DNA of 64,000 nt from Gammaproteobacteria bacterium (GTDB lineage: Bacteria > Pseudomonadota > Gammaproteobacteria > Pseudomonadales > Azotimanducaceae). Positions 53,784-62,151 of this stretch are shown here, one piece after another. Both the position numbers and the translations under genes were made by a program. The stretch spans positions 186,001 through 250,000 of the forward strand of contig JAPOVK010000017.1 in NCBI GenBank assembly GCA_026708185.1. The letters run 5' to 3'. Below the pieces are notes generated by a model that saw nothing but the letters and a program-made list of their open reading frames with translations, was not told the DNA's origin and did not search any database. Numbering within the stretch: the stretch's first letter is position 1; every line of letters begins with the position of its first letter.

Positions 53784-54118
53784 GAGGATCTTTGGCCGCC
53801 GTGGCCGACGGGCATGGAGGCCACAAGGTGTTCGACGGACGATCGCTCGCTCGGCGTGAGAACCGTTCCGGTGACCCGGAGATTCGGCAGGTCTGATGGC
53901 GGCGCCCATGTCTGGGGCACCAGATCGAGGATGGAGTCGAGGTTCAGGATGTTCACCAGCCCGAAAAGCTGGTGGACCATGATGCGCTGCCGGCCGCATT
54001 CGAGATTGGCTAGGGACGCACGCGACAGGCCGAGCCTCGCGGCAACGTCCCGCTGGGTGAGGCCGAGCTGCCGGCGGCGGTTCGCGACCGTGCGACCGAG
54101 ACGGCGATACAGTTCCAT
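53780..54118 (-). CDS. XRE-family transcriptional regulator
   Basis: 112 residues. Helix-turn-helix QLGLTQRDVAARLGLSRASLANLECGRQRI at about residues 18-47, followed by a short C-terminal domain. Start at MELYRR (54118); GTG 54127 adds three residues. Head of the XRE-ImmA-exonuclease operon and divergent from the ubiquitin-like operon. It probably represses one or both promoters in the 276-bp gap, with ImmA relieving repression; this is inferred from family behaviour. Confidence 0.86.
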   Translation of the reverse strand: MELYRRLGRTVANRRRQLGLTQRDVAARLGLSRASLANLECGRQRIMVHQLFGLVNILNLDSILDLVPQTWAPPSDLPNLRVTGTVLTPSERSSVEHLVASMPVGHGGQRSS

Positions 54119-54132
54119 GTCTGCCACAACTA

Positions 54133-54201
54133 CAAACTACCTGGTCCTCGGGCGTGCGTCAAACGGGCCCGAGCCATCAGACTATCTCCGCTCAAACTAC
54201 C
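54133..54201. promoter_or_regulatory. Direct repeats CAAACTACC, candidate XRE operator
   Basis: Identical 9-bp copies at 54133-54141 and 54193-54201, with a partial copy TCAAACGG between them. They lie immediately upstream of the XRE gene. The half-site CAAAC recurs in the inverted repeat at 54277-54296. Confidence 0.45.
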
Positions 54202-54276
54202 CGTTGGACGAAGGATTTCGGTGACAAGCATCGGTACACGCGACCGAAGTCGGTGACACGCAGGTCTGTGTACTGG

Positions 54277-54296
54277 ACAAACAACTTAAAGTTTGT
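54277..54296. promoter_or_regulatory. Inverted repeat ACAAAC-N8-GTTTGT, candidate operator
   Basis: Perfect 6-bp arms with an 8-bp AT-rich centre, 12 bp upstream of the -35 box of the ubiquitin-like operon. It shares the CAAAC half-site with the direct repeats near the XRE gene. Confidence 0.45.
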
Positions 54297-54308
54297 CAGT
54301 CGATATGG

Positions 54309-54338
54309 TTGACACGGCTAGATTTGGCCTGATAGGGT
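54309..54338 (+). promoter_or_regulatory. Candidate promoter of the ubiquitin-like operon
   Basis: TTGACA at 54309-54314, an 18-bp spacer and TAGGGT at 54333-54338. It leaves a leader of about 60 nt before the Ubl start codon. Confidence 0.45.
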
Positions 54339-54404
54339 CTCGATTGGCGGCAGCGAGGACTTGGAATCCTCGCGCCAGCGGAATTGGACAACTTGGAGCA
54401 TGAG

Positions 54405-54662
54405 ATGGCAAAGACTGTCGAGGTCTCGATATCAACAGGATCAGGCTTTTTCCCCGAGGAGGGGTTCGTCCGCGTCCCGGAAGACGAGAAGGTGCATTTC
54501 CTGCTGGAGAAGGCGCAGCTGACGCTGGACCTGAAGGACACGGGCGACTGGGGCGTGAACGTGGCGGGTCGTCGAATCGATCCGGAGCAGACGTACGCCG
54601 AAAACGGGCTCGGGGGCGAGGTTACGCTGAGCTGGGGTCCCAAGCGCGGAGGCGGCGGCTGA
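54405..54662 (+). CDS. Ubiquitin-like modifier (Ubl) ending in GGGG, BilA-position
   Basis: 85 residues with one beta-grasp-like domain: VEVSISTGSGFFPEEGFVRV (two strands), helix VHFLLEKAQLTLDL, then DWGVNVAGRRIDPEQTYAEN and VTLSWGPKRGGGG. The exposed C-terminal glycines are what an E1 adenylates. No processing tail follows, so the modifier is made mature. Known BilA proteins (ISG15-like) have two such domains; this one has a single domain. GGAG is six bases upstream of ATG 54405. First gene of a four-gene operon. Confidence 0.82.
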   Translation: MAKTVEVSISTGSGFFPEEGFVRVPEDEKVHFLLEKAQLTLDLKDTGDWGVNVAGRRIDPEQTYAENGLGGEVTLSWGPKRGGGG

Positions 54663-55106
54663 ATGCACGCGGCCGCATCGAGACGCATGTTCGCGGAGGA
54701 CACGGCGCACCTCACGGCGAAGTTCGCGGCGGCACGAGGGTGGACGCTCCACGAAGTGGAATTCCCACGAATCGACTGCTGCTTCGCCGGGCCCCACAAG
54801 AGGTCGATCAGGTTGCGGCTGTGGTGCGACGACTGGAACGACCAGCCGCCGTCGATAGAGATCCTTGATCCAGACGGATCGCCGGTGTCGAAACCGCTCG
54901 TGGATCCCAACTCGGTCTTCAACCAGGGTCCCCATCCGGTGACCTTAAGACCCTTCATCTGCACGCGCGGTTCTCGCGAGTACCACACGCACCAGAGCCA
55001 CGGGAACGACCTGTGGGAGAACGTCAAGGATGATAGGGGCAAGTACGGCCTCGGCGGGATTCTGAGCGGGTTGTGGGATGCGTGGATCGACCTGAGGGAG
55101 GGATAG
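54663..55106 (+). CDS. E2-like (UBC-fold) protein with C-E-H-H motif, BilB-position
   Basis: 147 residues. N-terminal helix, then strands including DDWNDQPPSIEILDPDG, which resembles the YPxxPPxV turn of E2 enzymes. The candidate catalytic Cys (near 100) is in RPFICTRGSREYHTHQSH, where C-x5-E-x-H-x-H matches the CEHH signature described for a predicted metal-binding family in prokaryotic ubiquitin-like loci. E2 activity is inferred from position and fold pattern; a metal-binding partner is the alternative. The ATG directly follows the Ubl stop. Confidence 0.68.
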   Translation: MHAAASRRMFAEDTAHLTAKFAAARGWTLHEVEFPRIDCCFAGPHKRSIRLRLWCDDWNDQPPSIEILDPDGSPVSKPLVDPNSVFNQGPHPVTLRPFICTRGSREYHTHQSHGNDLWENVKDDRGKYGLGGILSGLWDAWIDLREG

Positions 55107-55110
55107 GGCG

Positions 55111-55572
55111 ATGGTCGTTCTATGCCCTTCGGGAGTGGTGACCGTGACCCTTGACGAGATCCGGTCGGCCGGACGGCGCGGGCGCGAGTGCGGCGTTCTC
55201 TGGCTGGGGCGCCGGAACGCGGGCTGCGTCAGGATCGTGGAAGCCTACCGGCCGGCGCAGAATGCAAGCGGGCGGATGTTCGAGTTCCCCCGGAGCAGCA
55301 TGGCGGCGCTCGAGAAAAAGCTGATCCAGGAGCGCTACATGATCCCGGCGCAGGTCCATTCCCACCCGGGTAGGGCGTTTCACTCGCTGGCGGACGATCA
55401 CGGAGCGGTGATCCGCCACGGAGGAGCCCTGTCGTTGGTGGTACCCGACTTCGGGCTGCGAACGAGCGTCGACAGATTCCTTGCGGATGCCAAGGTGTAC
55501 CGGCTTACGGCCGAAAACCGATGGATCGAGGTCGGGGCAATGGAGTTGGACAAATGTCTCCGGGTCGTCTGA
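55111..55572 (+). CDS. JAB/JAMM metallo-isopeptidase, BilC-position
   Basis: 153 residues. The zinc motif is in AQVHSHPGRAFHSLADDH: His 83, His 85, Ser 92 and Asp 95/96; the spacing from HSHP to Ser is one residue shorter than in Rpn11. Expected to remove the Ubl from targets or recycle conjugates. GGGAGGGATAGGG precedes the ATG. Overlaps the E1 gene by 19 bp. Confidence 0.86.
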   Translation: MVVLCPSGVVTVTLDEIRSAGRRGRECGVLWLGRRNAGCVRIVEAYRPAQNASGRMFEFPRSSMAALEKKLIQERYMIPAQVHSHPGRAFHSLADDHGAVIRHGGALSLVVPDFGLRTSVDRFLADAKVYRLTAENRWIEVGAMELDKCLRVV

Positions 55573-56954
55573 ACCGGGATGCGGCGATGGAAAACGCGCT
55601 CACCCTGGCCGAGGTCGCCGGTGTGAGCCTTCCCGAGGCGGAGGAGGCGCTCGGAGTGGTGACTGCCGTCACGTTCGATTGTACCGACGAGACGGCGCGC
55701 CAAGTCGCCGGCGAGGTCGAGGCGCTGTTGAGTCGAACCGTGCGGACGGTGGGCGGGACGAATGGTGAGGGCGAGGCGATCGCGGAGCTGGTCATCGGCG
55801 ACGCGCCGTCGCGCACCCGGGGCGCGAAGATGTATCTCGGAATCGCGCAGGGCGAGGCGGTGCTGCGGCGGACCAGAGACAGGTACCGCAGGTGCGCGGC
55901 GATCCCGCGCGTGCTGCACGTGTTGATTGCGTGTATTGCCACGGGGGCGGTGCTCCGCCGGGCGCTGCCGGGAGCGCTTCCGGGGCCCGACAGGGACACG
56001 CTGGTCCTGAGCTACGCGGACTTGGGGTTGGATCTGGGGCGGATGGCGGAGCCGATCGACGTCGGGCACGCGTACATGGCCGGGGCGGGGGCGGTCGGCA
56101 ACGGGTTCCTTTGGGCCGTACGGCATCTGAGCTTTGTTGGAAGACTGGACATCGTCGACGACGACCGCGTGAGCAAGGGGAATCTGAATCGCCAGGTCTG
56201 GTTCGGCGACGAAGACGTGTGCCGCTCGAAGGCGGTGCAACTGGCAGCAAAGGCGGGCCAGCACTGCGGGGGTCTGGAACTGGTGCCGAGGGAGTGCCGT
56301 TTGCAGGATCTTCCCGACAGGTCCGACGGACCGTGGCTCGAACGGCTGATCGTAGGAGTCGACAGTAGGCGTGCTCGACGCGCCCTTCAGAACGAGTGTC
56401 CCGGTGAGGTGTTCGACGCATCGACAACGGATATTAGGGAGGTGGTGCTGCACCACAATAGACAGCCCGCGGCGGGCGCGTGCTTGGGCTGCGTGTATCC
56501 GCCGGACGAGGAGGAGTACACACGCGAGCACCACATTGCGGAACGTCTGGGTGTCGCGATCGCCGAAGTTCGAAGGGAGCGCATTTCACCGGAGTCCGCG
56601 CGGGAAATCTCGAGGAGGTATCCGCAGCTGCGCCCTGGAGACCTCGTCGGGGTCGCTTTCGACACGTTGTTCAAACGGCTTTGTTCGGAGGGGGAGCTGG
56701 ACGGTGGTCCCGGGAAGAGAGTGGTGGCACCGTTCGCGTTCGTGTCGGTGTTGGCAGGTGCGTTTCTCGCGCTTGAGATGGTAAGGCGACTTGGGAGCGG
56801 ACATGTGGCGGGCTACAACTTTTGGCGCGTGAACCCCTGGTCGTCTTGGGAGTCGCGGCTGCGGGAGACGTGGCCGAAGCAGGATGGTTGCACGTTCTGC
56901 GGGAACTCGGACCTGATGGTCGTGAACGGTGAACTTTGGGGAAGCCGGGCCTGA
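55554..56954 (+). CDS. E1-like (ThiF/MoeB-fold) adenylating enzyme, BilD-position
   Basis: 466 residues. A ~170-residue N-terminal domain (ENALTLAEVAGVSLPEAEEAL...) precedes the Rossmann loop HAYMAGAGAVGNGFLW near 176, then VDDDRVSKGNLNRQVWF (adenylation Asp/Arg/Asn). Zinc pairs CLGC near 310-313 and CTFC near the C-terminus fit the MoeB/ThiF structural zinc. It would adenylate the Ubl C-terminal Gly and pass it to the E2-like protein; the transfer Cys is not obvious, Cys in KRLCSEGEL being one candidate. ATG 55554 has GGAG upstream; ATG 55587 is an alternative. Confidence 0.86.
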   Translation: MSPGRLNRDAAMENALTLAEVAGVSLPEAEEALGVVTAVTFDCTDETARQVAGEVEALLSRTVRTVGGTNGEGEAIAELVIGDAPSRTRGAKMYLGIAQGEAVLRRTRDRYRRCAAIPRVLHVLIACIATGAVLRRALPGALPGPDRDTLVLSYADLGLDLGRMAEPIDVGHAYMAGAGAVGNGFLWAVRHLSFVGRLDIVDDDRVSKGNLNRQVWFGDEDVCRSKAVQLAAKAGQHCGGLELVPRECRLQDLPDRSDGPWLERLIVGVDSRRARRALQNECPGEVFDASTTDIREVVLHHNRQPAAGACLGCVYPPDEEEYTREHHIAERLGVAIAEVRRERISPESAREISRRYPQLRPGDLVGVAFDTLFKRLCSEGELDGGPGKRVVAPFAFVSVLAGAFLALEMVRRLGSGHVAGYNFWRVNPWSSWESRLRETWPKQDGCTFCGNSDLMVVNGELWGSRA

Positions 56955-57167
56955 AGGGAAGTCAGCGCTACGCGCCAGACCGTACGTGATAGGGCGGGCC
57001 GCCGTACATTTTCGCTGACTATCGGGGCTGGGAAACGCGCGTCAAATCCGACGCACTGTCGGGCACGGCAAGGCGAGCCCGGGGTGGCTGGCGGTCAAGG
57101 CGGGGCTCCGCAGGCGAGGCCTAGATTCAGCGACCGGGAAGGCGGGCAGGCGGGTCCCGCGCGTTGG

Positions 57168-57600
57168 CTACTGTGTGCGGAGCCCGGCGGCCAATTCCGC
57201 CCACTGGTCCATTAGGACGCGTCTTTTCTCGAAGAGGTCCGATCGGGCGTAGGCCCGCTCGACGGCCGACCCGACCGTGTGCGCCAACGCGAGTTCCAAC
57301 ACGGGATCGGCCGCGTGTGGGTTCGCTCGGCGGCCCAATCGCGTAACGCGGACCGGTAGCCGTGCATGGTCGTGCGCTCGGCCAGGCTGGCGCGGCCCAG
57401 CACGGCCGCAAGGGTCGCGGACGCCTCGGCGAGCGCCACGGCGGGGTGCGGACCCAGTCCGAGTTCGCGCCGTCGGCCGTCGATGGTTGCGCGGAACACC
57501 CAGGTCTTGGCGCCCGTGTACGCGGAGCGGAGATACAGTCCGTCCGTGCATGGCCGGCTTGGCGAGTACTTTGACCTTTGCGGCGGTGAGTTTTTGCCAC
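57168..57600 (-). pseudogene. P4-type tyrosine integrase remnant at selC
   Basis: Pieces of one integrase in three frames. N-terminal DUF4102 part: KLTAAKVKVLAKP, then after a frameshift DGLYLRSAYTGAKTWVFRAT and GRRRELGLGPHPAVALAEA. The central ~200 residues are missing. The C-terminal catalytic end is next, TTMHGYRSALRDWAAE (H-x-x-R), then after a second frameshift DPVLELALAHTVGSAVERAY and ARSDLFEKRRVLM with the nucleophile Tyr. Points away from tRNA-Sec, ~220 bp from its 3' end. Non-functional. Confidence 0.85.
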
Positions 57601-57817
57601 TTTCGTGGGGTGGTGGGTTGGACTCCCGTGGGAGGAGGCCAATGGCGGTTCGACTCCCTCTGAACGAGTTTACCCACCACTCAGCCGCCAGTCACGGCCG
57701 AAACCCTACGCGACGTCGAGACGAGAGTCAAGACGACGAATATCGCTTAACGTAATGATAAGTCGTCGGTTTTCGAGGCTTTGCGGGGCGTTCTGGAGCG
57801 GCGTGAGAAAGGGGTGG

Positions 57818-57911
57818 TGGCGGAAGAGGTAGGAGTCGAACCCACCGGGCACCTATCGAGCGCCCCGACGGCTTTGAAGGCCGCGCGCCCCACCGGAGAC
57901 GATGCTCTTCC
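57818..57911 (-). tRNA. selC: tRNA-Sec, anticodon TCA
   Basis: 94 nt including encoded CCA. 5' GGAAGAG pairs with CTCTTCC before G-CCA; the anticodon loop CTTCAAA gives TCA; the long extra arm (TCGGGGCGCTCGATAGGTGCCC region) and T-arm GGGTTCGACTCC are clear. It closely resembles E. coli selC. It lies 27 bp downstream of selB on the same strand, completing a selA-selB-selC set that decodes UGA as selenocysteine. Confidence 0.95.
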
Positions 57912-57937
57912 GGGGGCCATTGTACGACCTTGTCCGA

Positions 57938-59797
57938 TCAGGCGGCGACTGCTGATGGCGTCGCGACTACCGTTCGCGTGTCGCCTTGGCGCCGCGTGAA
58001 GCCCTTGGCGTCGAAGTGTTCGAGCACTTCGATGACCACGTTGCGGCCGACGCCTGTGGCGTCTCGGAACTGGCGGACGGTGAAGGGGCCAGCACTGTCG
58101 AGGTTGATCGCCGTGTTGGCCAGTTCGAGTAGGCGGCCCGGCAGGTAGTAGCGCGTTGGGCTGATGCGGACGGCCAGTCCGAACGCTGGCAAGGCGCGCA
58201 TGTCTTGTTCGAAAGGCGTGAATGGGCGTTTCAGACGCTTGGCCAGGTCGCCCAGGCTTGGAGGTTGTATTGAGTCGAGCATCTGTTCGACGCTGCCGAA
58301 TAGGCGGCTGACGTCGTCGGGCAGCGTTGCGCGGTGGGCGGCGTCGGCGTACAGGCCGTTGCCGACTCGTACCGTGCCTCTCTCGACCAGTTGGGCGAGG
58401 ACCAGCCGCCGTGTGGGATCGCGTCCGGCGAGGGCTTCGAGGGTCATGCCATCGCTGTCCGGATGTGCCTGGTGATGGGCGGAAAGCGCAGTCTCGACCT
58501 GCTGACGGGCCGTCGCGATTAAGGCTGGCGCGAGCCAGTGGCCGTCGATCTGCTCAAGGCCCTGGTCTGTCGCAAGGGCATCTACGCTAGCGACTCTGGC
58601 GTTCCAGTCTCGGGCGAAGACGGTGCCATCGACCGGTTCCACGACCGCAAGGTGGACCAACGAACCAGCCGGGTCACCAGAGTCGAGACCACTCAGCCGC
58701 GTACGTCGCCCCTCGCCCCGGCGCCGTGTCCGCGGCACGCCGAGGTCGACGACCCGGCCGCCTCCCAACGTGCGTTCGAGATCCTGGTCCCGGAGGACCA
58801 CGCGGTCGCCCACCTTGACGTGAAGCGGCGTATCGCAGAGCACGTCAACGAGTGCCTCGCCGCCAGGGGGCACGCGTGCGCTGTCGAGCAGCAGCAAGCG
58901 GCCGTGGGCATGGCTGGTGGCGTGGTAGACGTGAACTGCGGCGTTGTGTCTGACCGGGCGCGGGAAGTCGTCGACGACGCTCAAACGTGCGGCGAACCCG
59001 GTTTGCGGGTCGCGGACATCCGGATCGAGCAGCCAGTCGCCGCGCCCGACCTCGTCGACGGCGACGCCGGCGAGGTTGATTGCGGCCCGATCGCCAGTCG
59101 TCGCTCGGCTGGCCGACTCGTCCTGGACGTGCAGACCGCGGACGCGCGCGGCAGCACCGGTGGAGGCGAGCACCAACCGGTCGCCGACGGCTGCACTGCC
59201 TGAGGTCACGGTGCCCGTCACGACCACGCCGCTACCGCGGATGGTGAACGCGCGATCGATCGCCAGTCGGAAGGGTGCGTCCTGCTCGCGGTCGGGTGTC
59301 CGAGTAGCGGCGTCAGCGAGGTGCGCGCGTAGACCGTCGAAGCCGGTGCCGCTTTCGCAGGAAAGGTCGATGATTGGCGCGTCCTCGAGGAACGTGCCGG
59401 AGCCTAGGTCGCGGACTTGGCGCCGCACTTCGGTCACCCTGTCGTCGTCGACGCGGTCGACCTTGTTCAAGGCCACCAGGCCGCGCTGCAAGCCCAGCAG
59501 CCGCAGAATCTGCAGGTGCTCCCGGGACTGTGGCATCACCCCGTCATCGGCCGCCACGACGAGCAGCGCGAACTGTCGCCCTGCCACGCCCGCGACCATG
59601 TTGTGGATGAACCGGTGGTGTCCCGGGACATCCACGAAGCCGACGCGCTGGCCGTGGATGTCGGCGTATGCGAAGCCGAGGTCGATAGTCAGACCGCGGC
59701 GTTTCTCTTCCGCCAAACGATCGGTGTCCACGCCGGTCAACGTGCGTACGATGGACGTCTTGCCGTGGTCGACGTGTCCGGCCAGCGTGACGATCAC
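57938..59797 (-). CDS. selB: Selenocysteine-specific elongation factor SelB
   Basis: 619 residues. GTPase motifs AGHVDHGKTS (G1), FVDVPGH (G3) and NKVD (G4). EF-Tu-like domains II/III follow (RGSGVVVTGTVTSGSAAVGD), then four C-terminal winged helices, of which LDSAGPFTVRQFRDATGVGRNVVIEVLEHFD is the last. It brings Sec-tRNA to UGA codons marked by a SECIS hairpin. GTG start in a GTGA overlap with selA. Confidence 0.95.
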   Translation of the reverse strand: MIVTLAGHVDHGKTSIVRTLTGVDTDRLAEEKRRGLTIDLGFAYADIHGQRVGFVDVPGHHRFIHNMVAGVAGRQFALLVVAADDGVMPQSREHLQILRLLGLQRGLVALNKVDRVDDDRVTEVRRQVRDLGSGTFLEDAPIIDLSCESGTGFDGLRAHLADAATRTPDREQDAPFRLAIDRAFTIRGSGVVVTGTVTSGSAAVGDRLVLASTGAAARVRGLHVQDESASRATTGDRAAINLAGVAVDEVGRGDWLLDPDVRDPQTGFAARLSVVDDFPRPVRHNAAVHVYHATSHAHGRLLLLDSARVPPGGEALVDVLCDTPLHVKVGDRVVLRDQDLERTLGGGRVVDLGVPRTRRRGEGRRTRLSGLDSGDPAGSLVHLAVVEPVDGTVFARDWNARVASVDALATDQGLEQIDGHWLAPALIATARQQVETALSAHHQAHPDSDGMTLEALAGRDPTRRLVLAQLVERGTVRVGNGLYADAAHRATLPDDVSRLFGSVEQMLDSIQPPSLGDLAKRLKRPFTPFEQDMRALPAFGLAVRISPTRYYLPGRLLELANTAINLDSAGPFTVRQFRDATGVGRNVVIEVLEHFDAKGFTRRQGDTRTVVATPSAVAA

Positions 59798-61161
59798 CGG
59801 AGGGTCTCCAGGACCGCCACAAGTTCGTCCAAAGGCTCGGCGCCGCGCATGTCGAGCACGAGCCTGTCGTCGGCGATCCGCGCGATCACAGGTGGCTGCA
59901 ATCGGCGCAGAGCCTCCGCGAGCGAGCGCAATCGCTTCTGTTGGGCGAAGCCCACCGTCACGGCACGGCTTTCGAGCAACTGCCCGGGCAGTGCGCCGCT
60001 GCCGAGTTGCGCCTGGCTGGCGCGGACGTCTACATCTGCGTCCTCCAGCTTTTTCAAGGCCTTGGCAACTTTACCTGCACGCTTGTCGAGCTCTTCCATA
60101 GACGCGGCCAGATTCCGCAGCAGCGGGATCTTCGCGACCGCCTCGTCGTCTTCGTACGCCTTGAGCGTTGCGTCGAGCAGGGCGAGGGCAAGCTTGTCGA
60201 GGCGCAAGGCGCGCTTGAGCGGGTTGGCGTTCACCTGTTCGACGAGGTCACGGCGGCCGACGATGATGCCGGCCTGGGGCCCCCCGAGCAGCTTATCGCC
60301 CGAGAAGGTCACCAAGTCCGCCCCGGCGGCGAGCAAGTCCTGGGGCAGTGGCTCGCGCGGCAGGCCGAAGCGGGTGAGATCGATGAGTGCGCCGCTGCCG
60401 GCGTCGATGCAAACCGGCAGCCCTTCGTTCTTGGCGATGCTTGCCAACTCGCGCACGGAGACTTCGTGCGTGAAGCCTTCGATGCGGTAGTTGCTGGGAT
60501 GCGCCTTGAGCAGCAGCGCTGTGTCGGGGCCGATGGCGCGCCGGTAGTCGTCGGCGTGTGTTCGATTCGTCGTGCCCACTTCGCGCAGGGTGCAGCCTGC
60601 GCGCTCCATGACCTCCGGCAATCGGAAACTGCCGCCGATCTCGATCAGTTCACCGCGCGACACCGGTACTTCCTTGCCGCGGGCCAGGGTGTTCAGCACC
60701 AGCAGCACGGCGGCGGCGTTGTTGTTGACGACGGTGGCGGCTTCGGCACCGGTCAGCAGCCGCAGACGATGCGCCACGATGCCCTCGCGGTCGCCGCGCC
60801 GTCCGTCGGCGAGGTCGTACTCGAGTGTGACCGGTCGGGTTGCCGAGGTGAGGGCGTCGGTCAGCATCTCGGGGTCGAGCAGGCTGCGCCCGAGGTTGGT
60901 GTGGATGATGGTCCCGGTCAGGTTGAAAACCCGTACGTACCCATGCCCGACGTGTGCGCCGAGCCATGACCGAACGTGCGGAGCGTAGGCCCCCTCGTCG
61001 GCGGACCAGTCGGGGATGTCGCTCGCATCGGCGGCGCGAAGATCGTCCTGCAAGGCGACGACGGCCGATTTGACGGTCTTCAGGCCCCAGTCGCGAACGG
61101 CGTCGCGCATCGCAGCGTGCTGCAGGATGCGGTCGACGCTGGGGAGGCGGCGGCGAGACAT
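59794..61161 (-). CDS. selA: L-seryl-tRNA(Sec) selenium transferase SelA
   Basis: 455 residues. PLP enzyme that converts Ser-tRNA(Sec) to Sec-tRNA(Sec) using selenophosphate. The PLP lysine is in VTFSGDKLLGGPQAG near residue 290; N-terminal LPSVDRIL and NLTGTIIHTNLGRSLL segments are family hallmarks. selD is not in the window. No selenoprotein gene with an in-frame UGA was recognised here. Confidence 0.96.
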   Translation of the reverse strand: MSRRRLPSVDRILQHAAMRDAVRDWGLKTVKSAVVALQDDLRAADASDIPDWSADEGAYAPHVRSWLGAHVGHGYVRVFNLTGTIIHTNLGRSLLDPEMLTDALTSATRPVTLEYDLADGRRGDREGIVAHRLRLLTGAEAATVVNNNAAAVLLVLNTLARGKEVPVSRGELIEIGGSFRLPEVMERAGCTLREVGTTNRTHADDYRRAIGPDTALLLKAHPSNYRIEGFTHEVSVRELASIAKNEGLPVCIDAGSGALIDLTRFGLPREPLPQDLLAAGADLVTFSGDKLLGGPQAGIIVGRRDLVEQVNANPLKRALRLDKLALALLDATLKAYEDDEAVAKIPLLRNLAASMEELDKRAGKVAKALKKLEDADVDVRASQAQLGSGALPGQLLESRAVTVGFAQQKRLRSLAEALRRLQPPVIARIADDRLVLDMRGAEPLDELVAVLETLR

Positions 61162-61263
61162 GCGCGGAGCCTAGCGCAATCCGGTTGTTTCCGGCCATGA
61201 AACGCCGCTGTGGGCGGTGGTAAGGTGCCCGTTTGCGCTCCCGCATCTGACTCAAGGACCGCT

Positions 61264-62151
61264 ATGACCGACAGCAAGGACGTGGCCTTCGTAGGCCTCG
61301 GCATCATGGGCTACCCGATGGCCGGGCACCTCGCGGCGGCCGGACACCGCGTCTGCGTCTACAACCGCACCGCCGCCCGGGCCGATGCTTGGCTGCAGGA
61401 CCATGAAGGCCGGTCGGCACCCACGCCGCGCCAGGCGGCGGAAGGTGCCGAGATCGTCTTCATGTGCGTCGGCAACGACGACGACGTGCGCAGCGTGAGC
61501 TATGGGGACGATGGCATCTTCGCCGGGGCCGGGGAGGGCACGATCGTGGTCGACCACACGACGGCGTCGGCCAAGCTTGCGCGGGAGTTGGCGGCGGCCG
61601 GTGCCGAAAGGGGTGTCGGCTTCCTTGACGCGCCGGTCAGCGGCGGCCAGGCAGGTGCCGAGAACGGACAGCTCTCGGTGATGGTTGGCGGCGACGCGGG
61701 GGTCTTTGACCGCGCACAGGGGGTCATCGACTGCTACGCCAAGATCGTCAAGCTCATGGGCGATGTCGGCAGCGGGCAACTCACCAAGATGGTCAACCAG
61801 GTGTGCATCGCCGGCATCGTGCAAGGCCTCTCGGAAGGTCTGCATTTCGCCGAGAAGGTGGGGCTCGACCTGGACGCCGTGGTCGATGTCATCTCCCAGG
61901 GCGCGGCGCAGTCCTGGCAGATGGACAACCGGGCGGCGACCATGGCGCGCCGCGAGTTCGAGTTCGGCTTCGCGGTCAACTGGATGCGCAAGGACCTCGA
62001 CATGACCCTGGCCGCCGCGCGCGAAGTGGATGCGCGCATGCCGCTCGCGGCGCTGGTCGATCAGTTCTACGCGGACGTGCAGGCCTTTGGCGGCGGGCGC
62101 TGGGACACCTCGAGCCTGATCGAGCGCTTGCGCCGGGTGGAGGAGTCGTGA
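61264..62151 (+). CDS. 3-hydroxyisobutyrate dehydrogenase-family (beta-hydroxyacid) dehydrogenase
   Basis: 295 residues. NAD(P)-binding GLGIMGYPMAGHL, substrate-binding DAPVSGGQAGAENGQLSVMVGG, catalytic Lys in LTKMVNQ. Could act on 3-hydroxyisobutyrate, tartronate semialdehyde or succinic semialdehyde. ATG 61264 with AAGGAC upstream. Overlaps the kinase gene (GTGA). Divergent from selA, 102 bp apart. Confidence 0.9.
   Translation: MTDSKDVAFVGLGIMGYPMAGHLAAAGHRVCVYNRTAARADAWLQDHEGRSAPTPRQAAEGAEIVFMCVGNDDDVRSVSYGDDGIFAGAGEGTIVVDHTTASAKLARELAAAGAERGVGFLDAPVSGGQAGAENGQLSVMVGGDAGVFDRAQGVIDCYAKIVKLMGDVGSGQLTKMVNQVCIAGIVQGLSEGLHFAEKVGLDLDAVVDVISQGAAQSWQMDNRAATMARREFEFGFAVNWMRKDLDMTLAAAREVDARMPLAALVDQFYADVQAFGGGRWDTSSLIERLRRVEES

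Noticed and set aside
57650-57680. Second att site reading GGTTCGACTCCCTC near the integrase remnant
   Set aside because: It is in the opposite orientation to tRNA-Sec and shares only the generic T-loop bases, so it is not a direct-repeat att copy.
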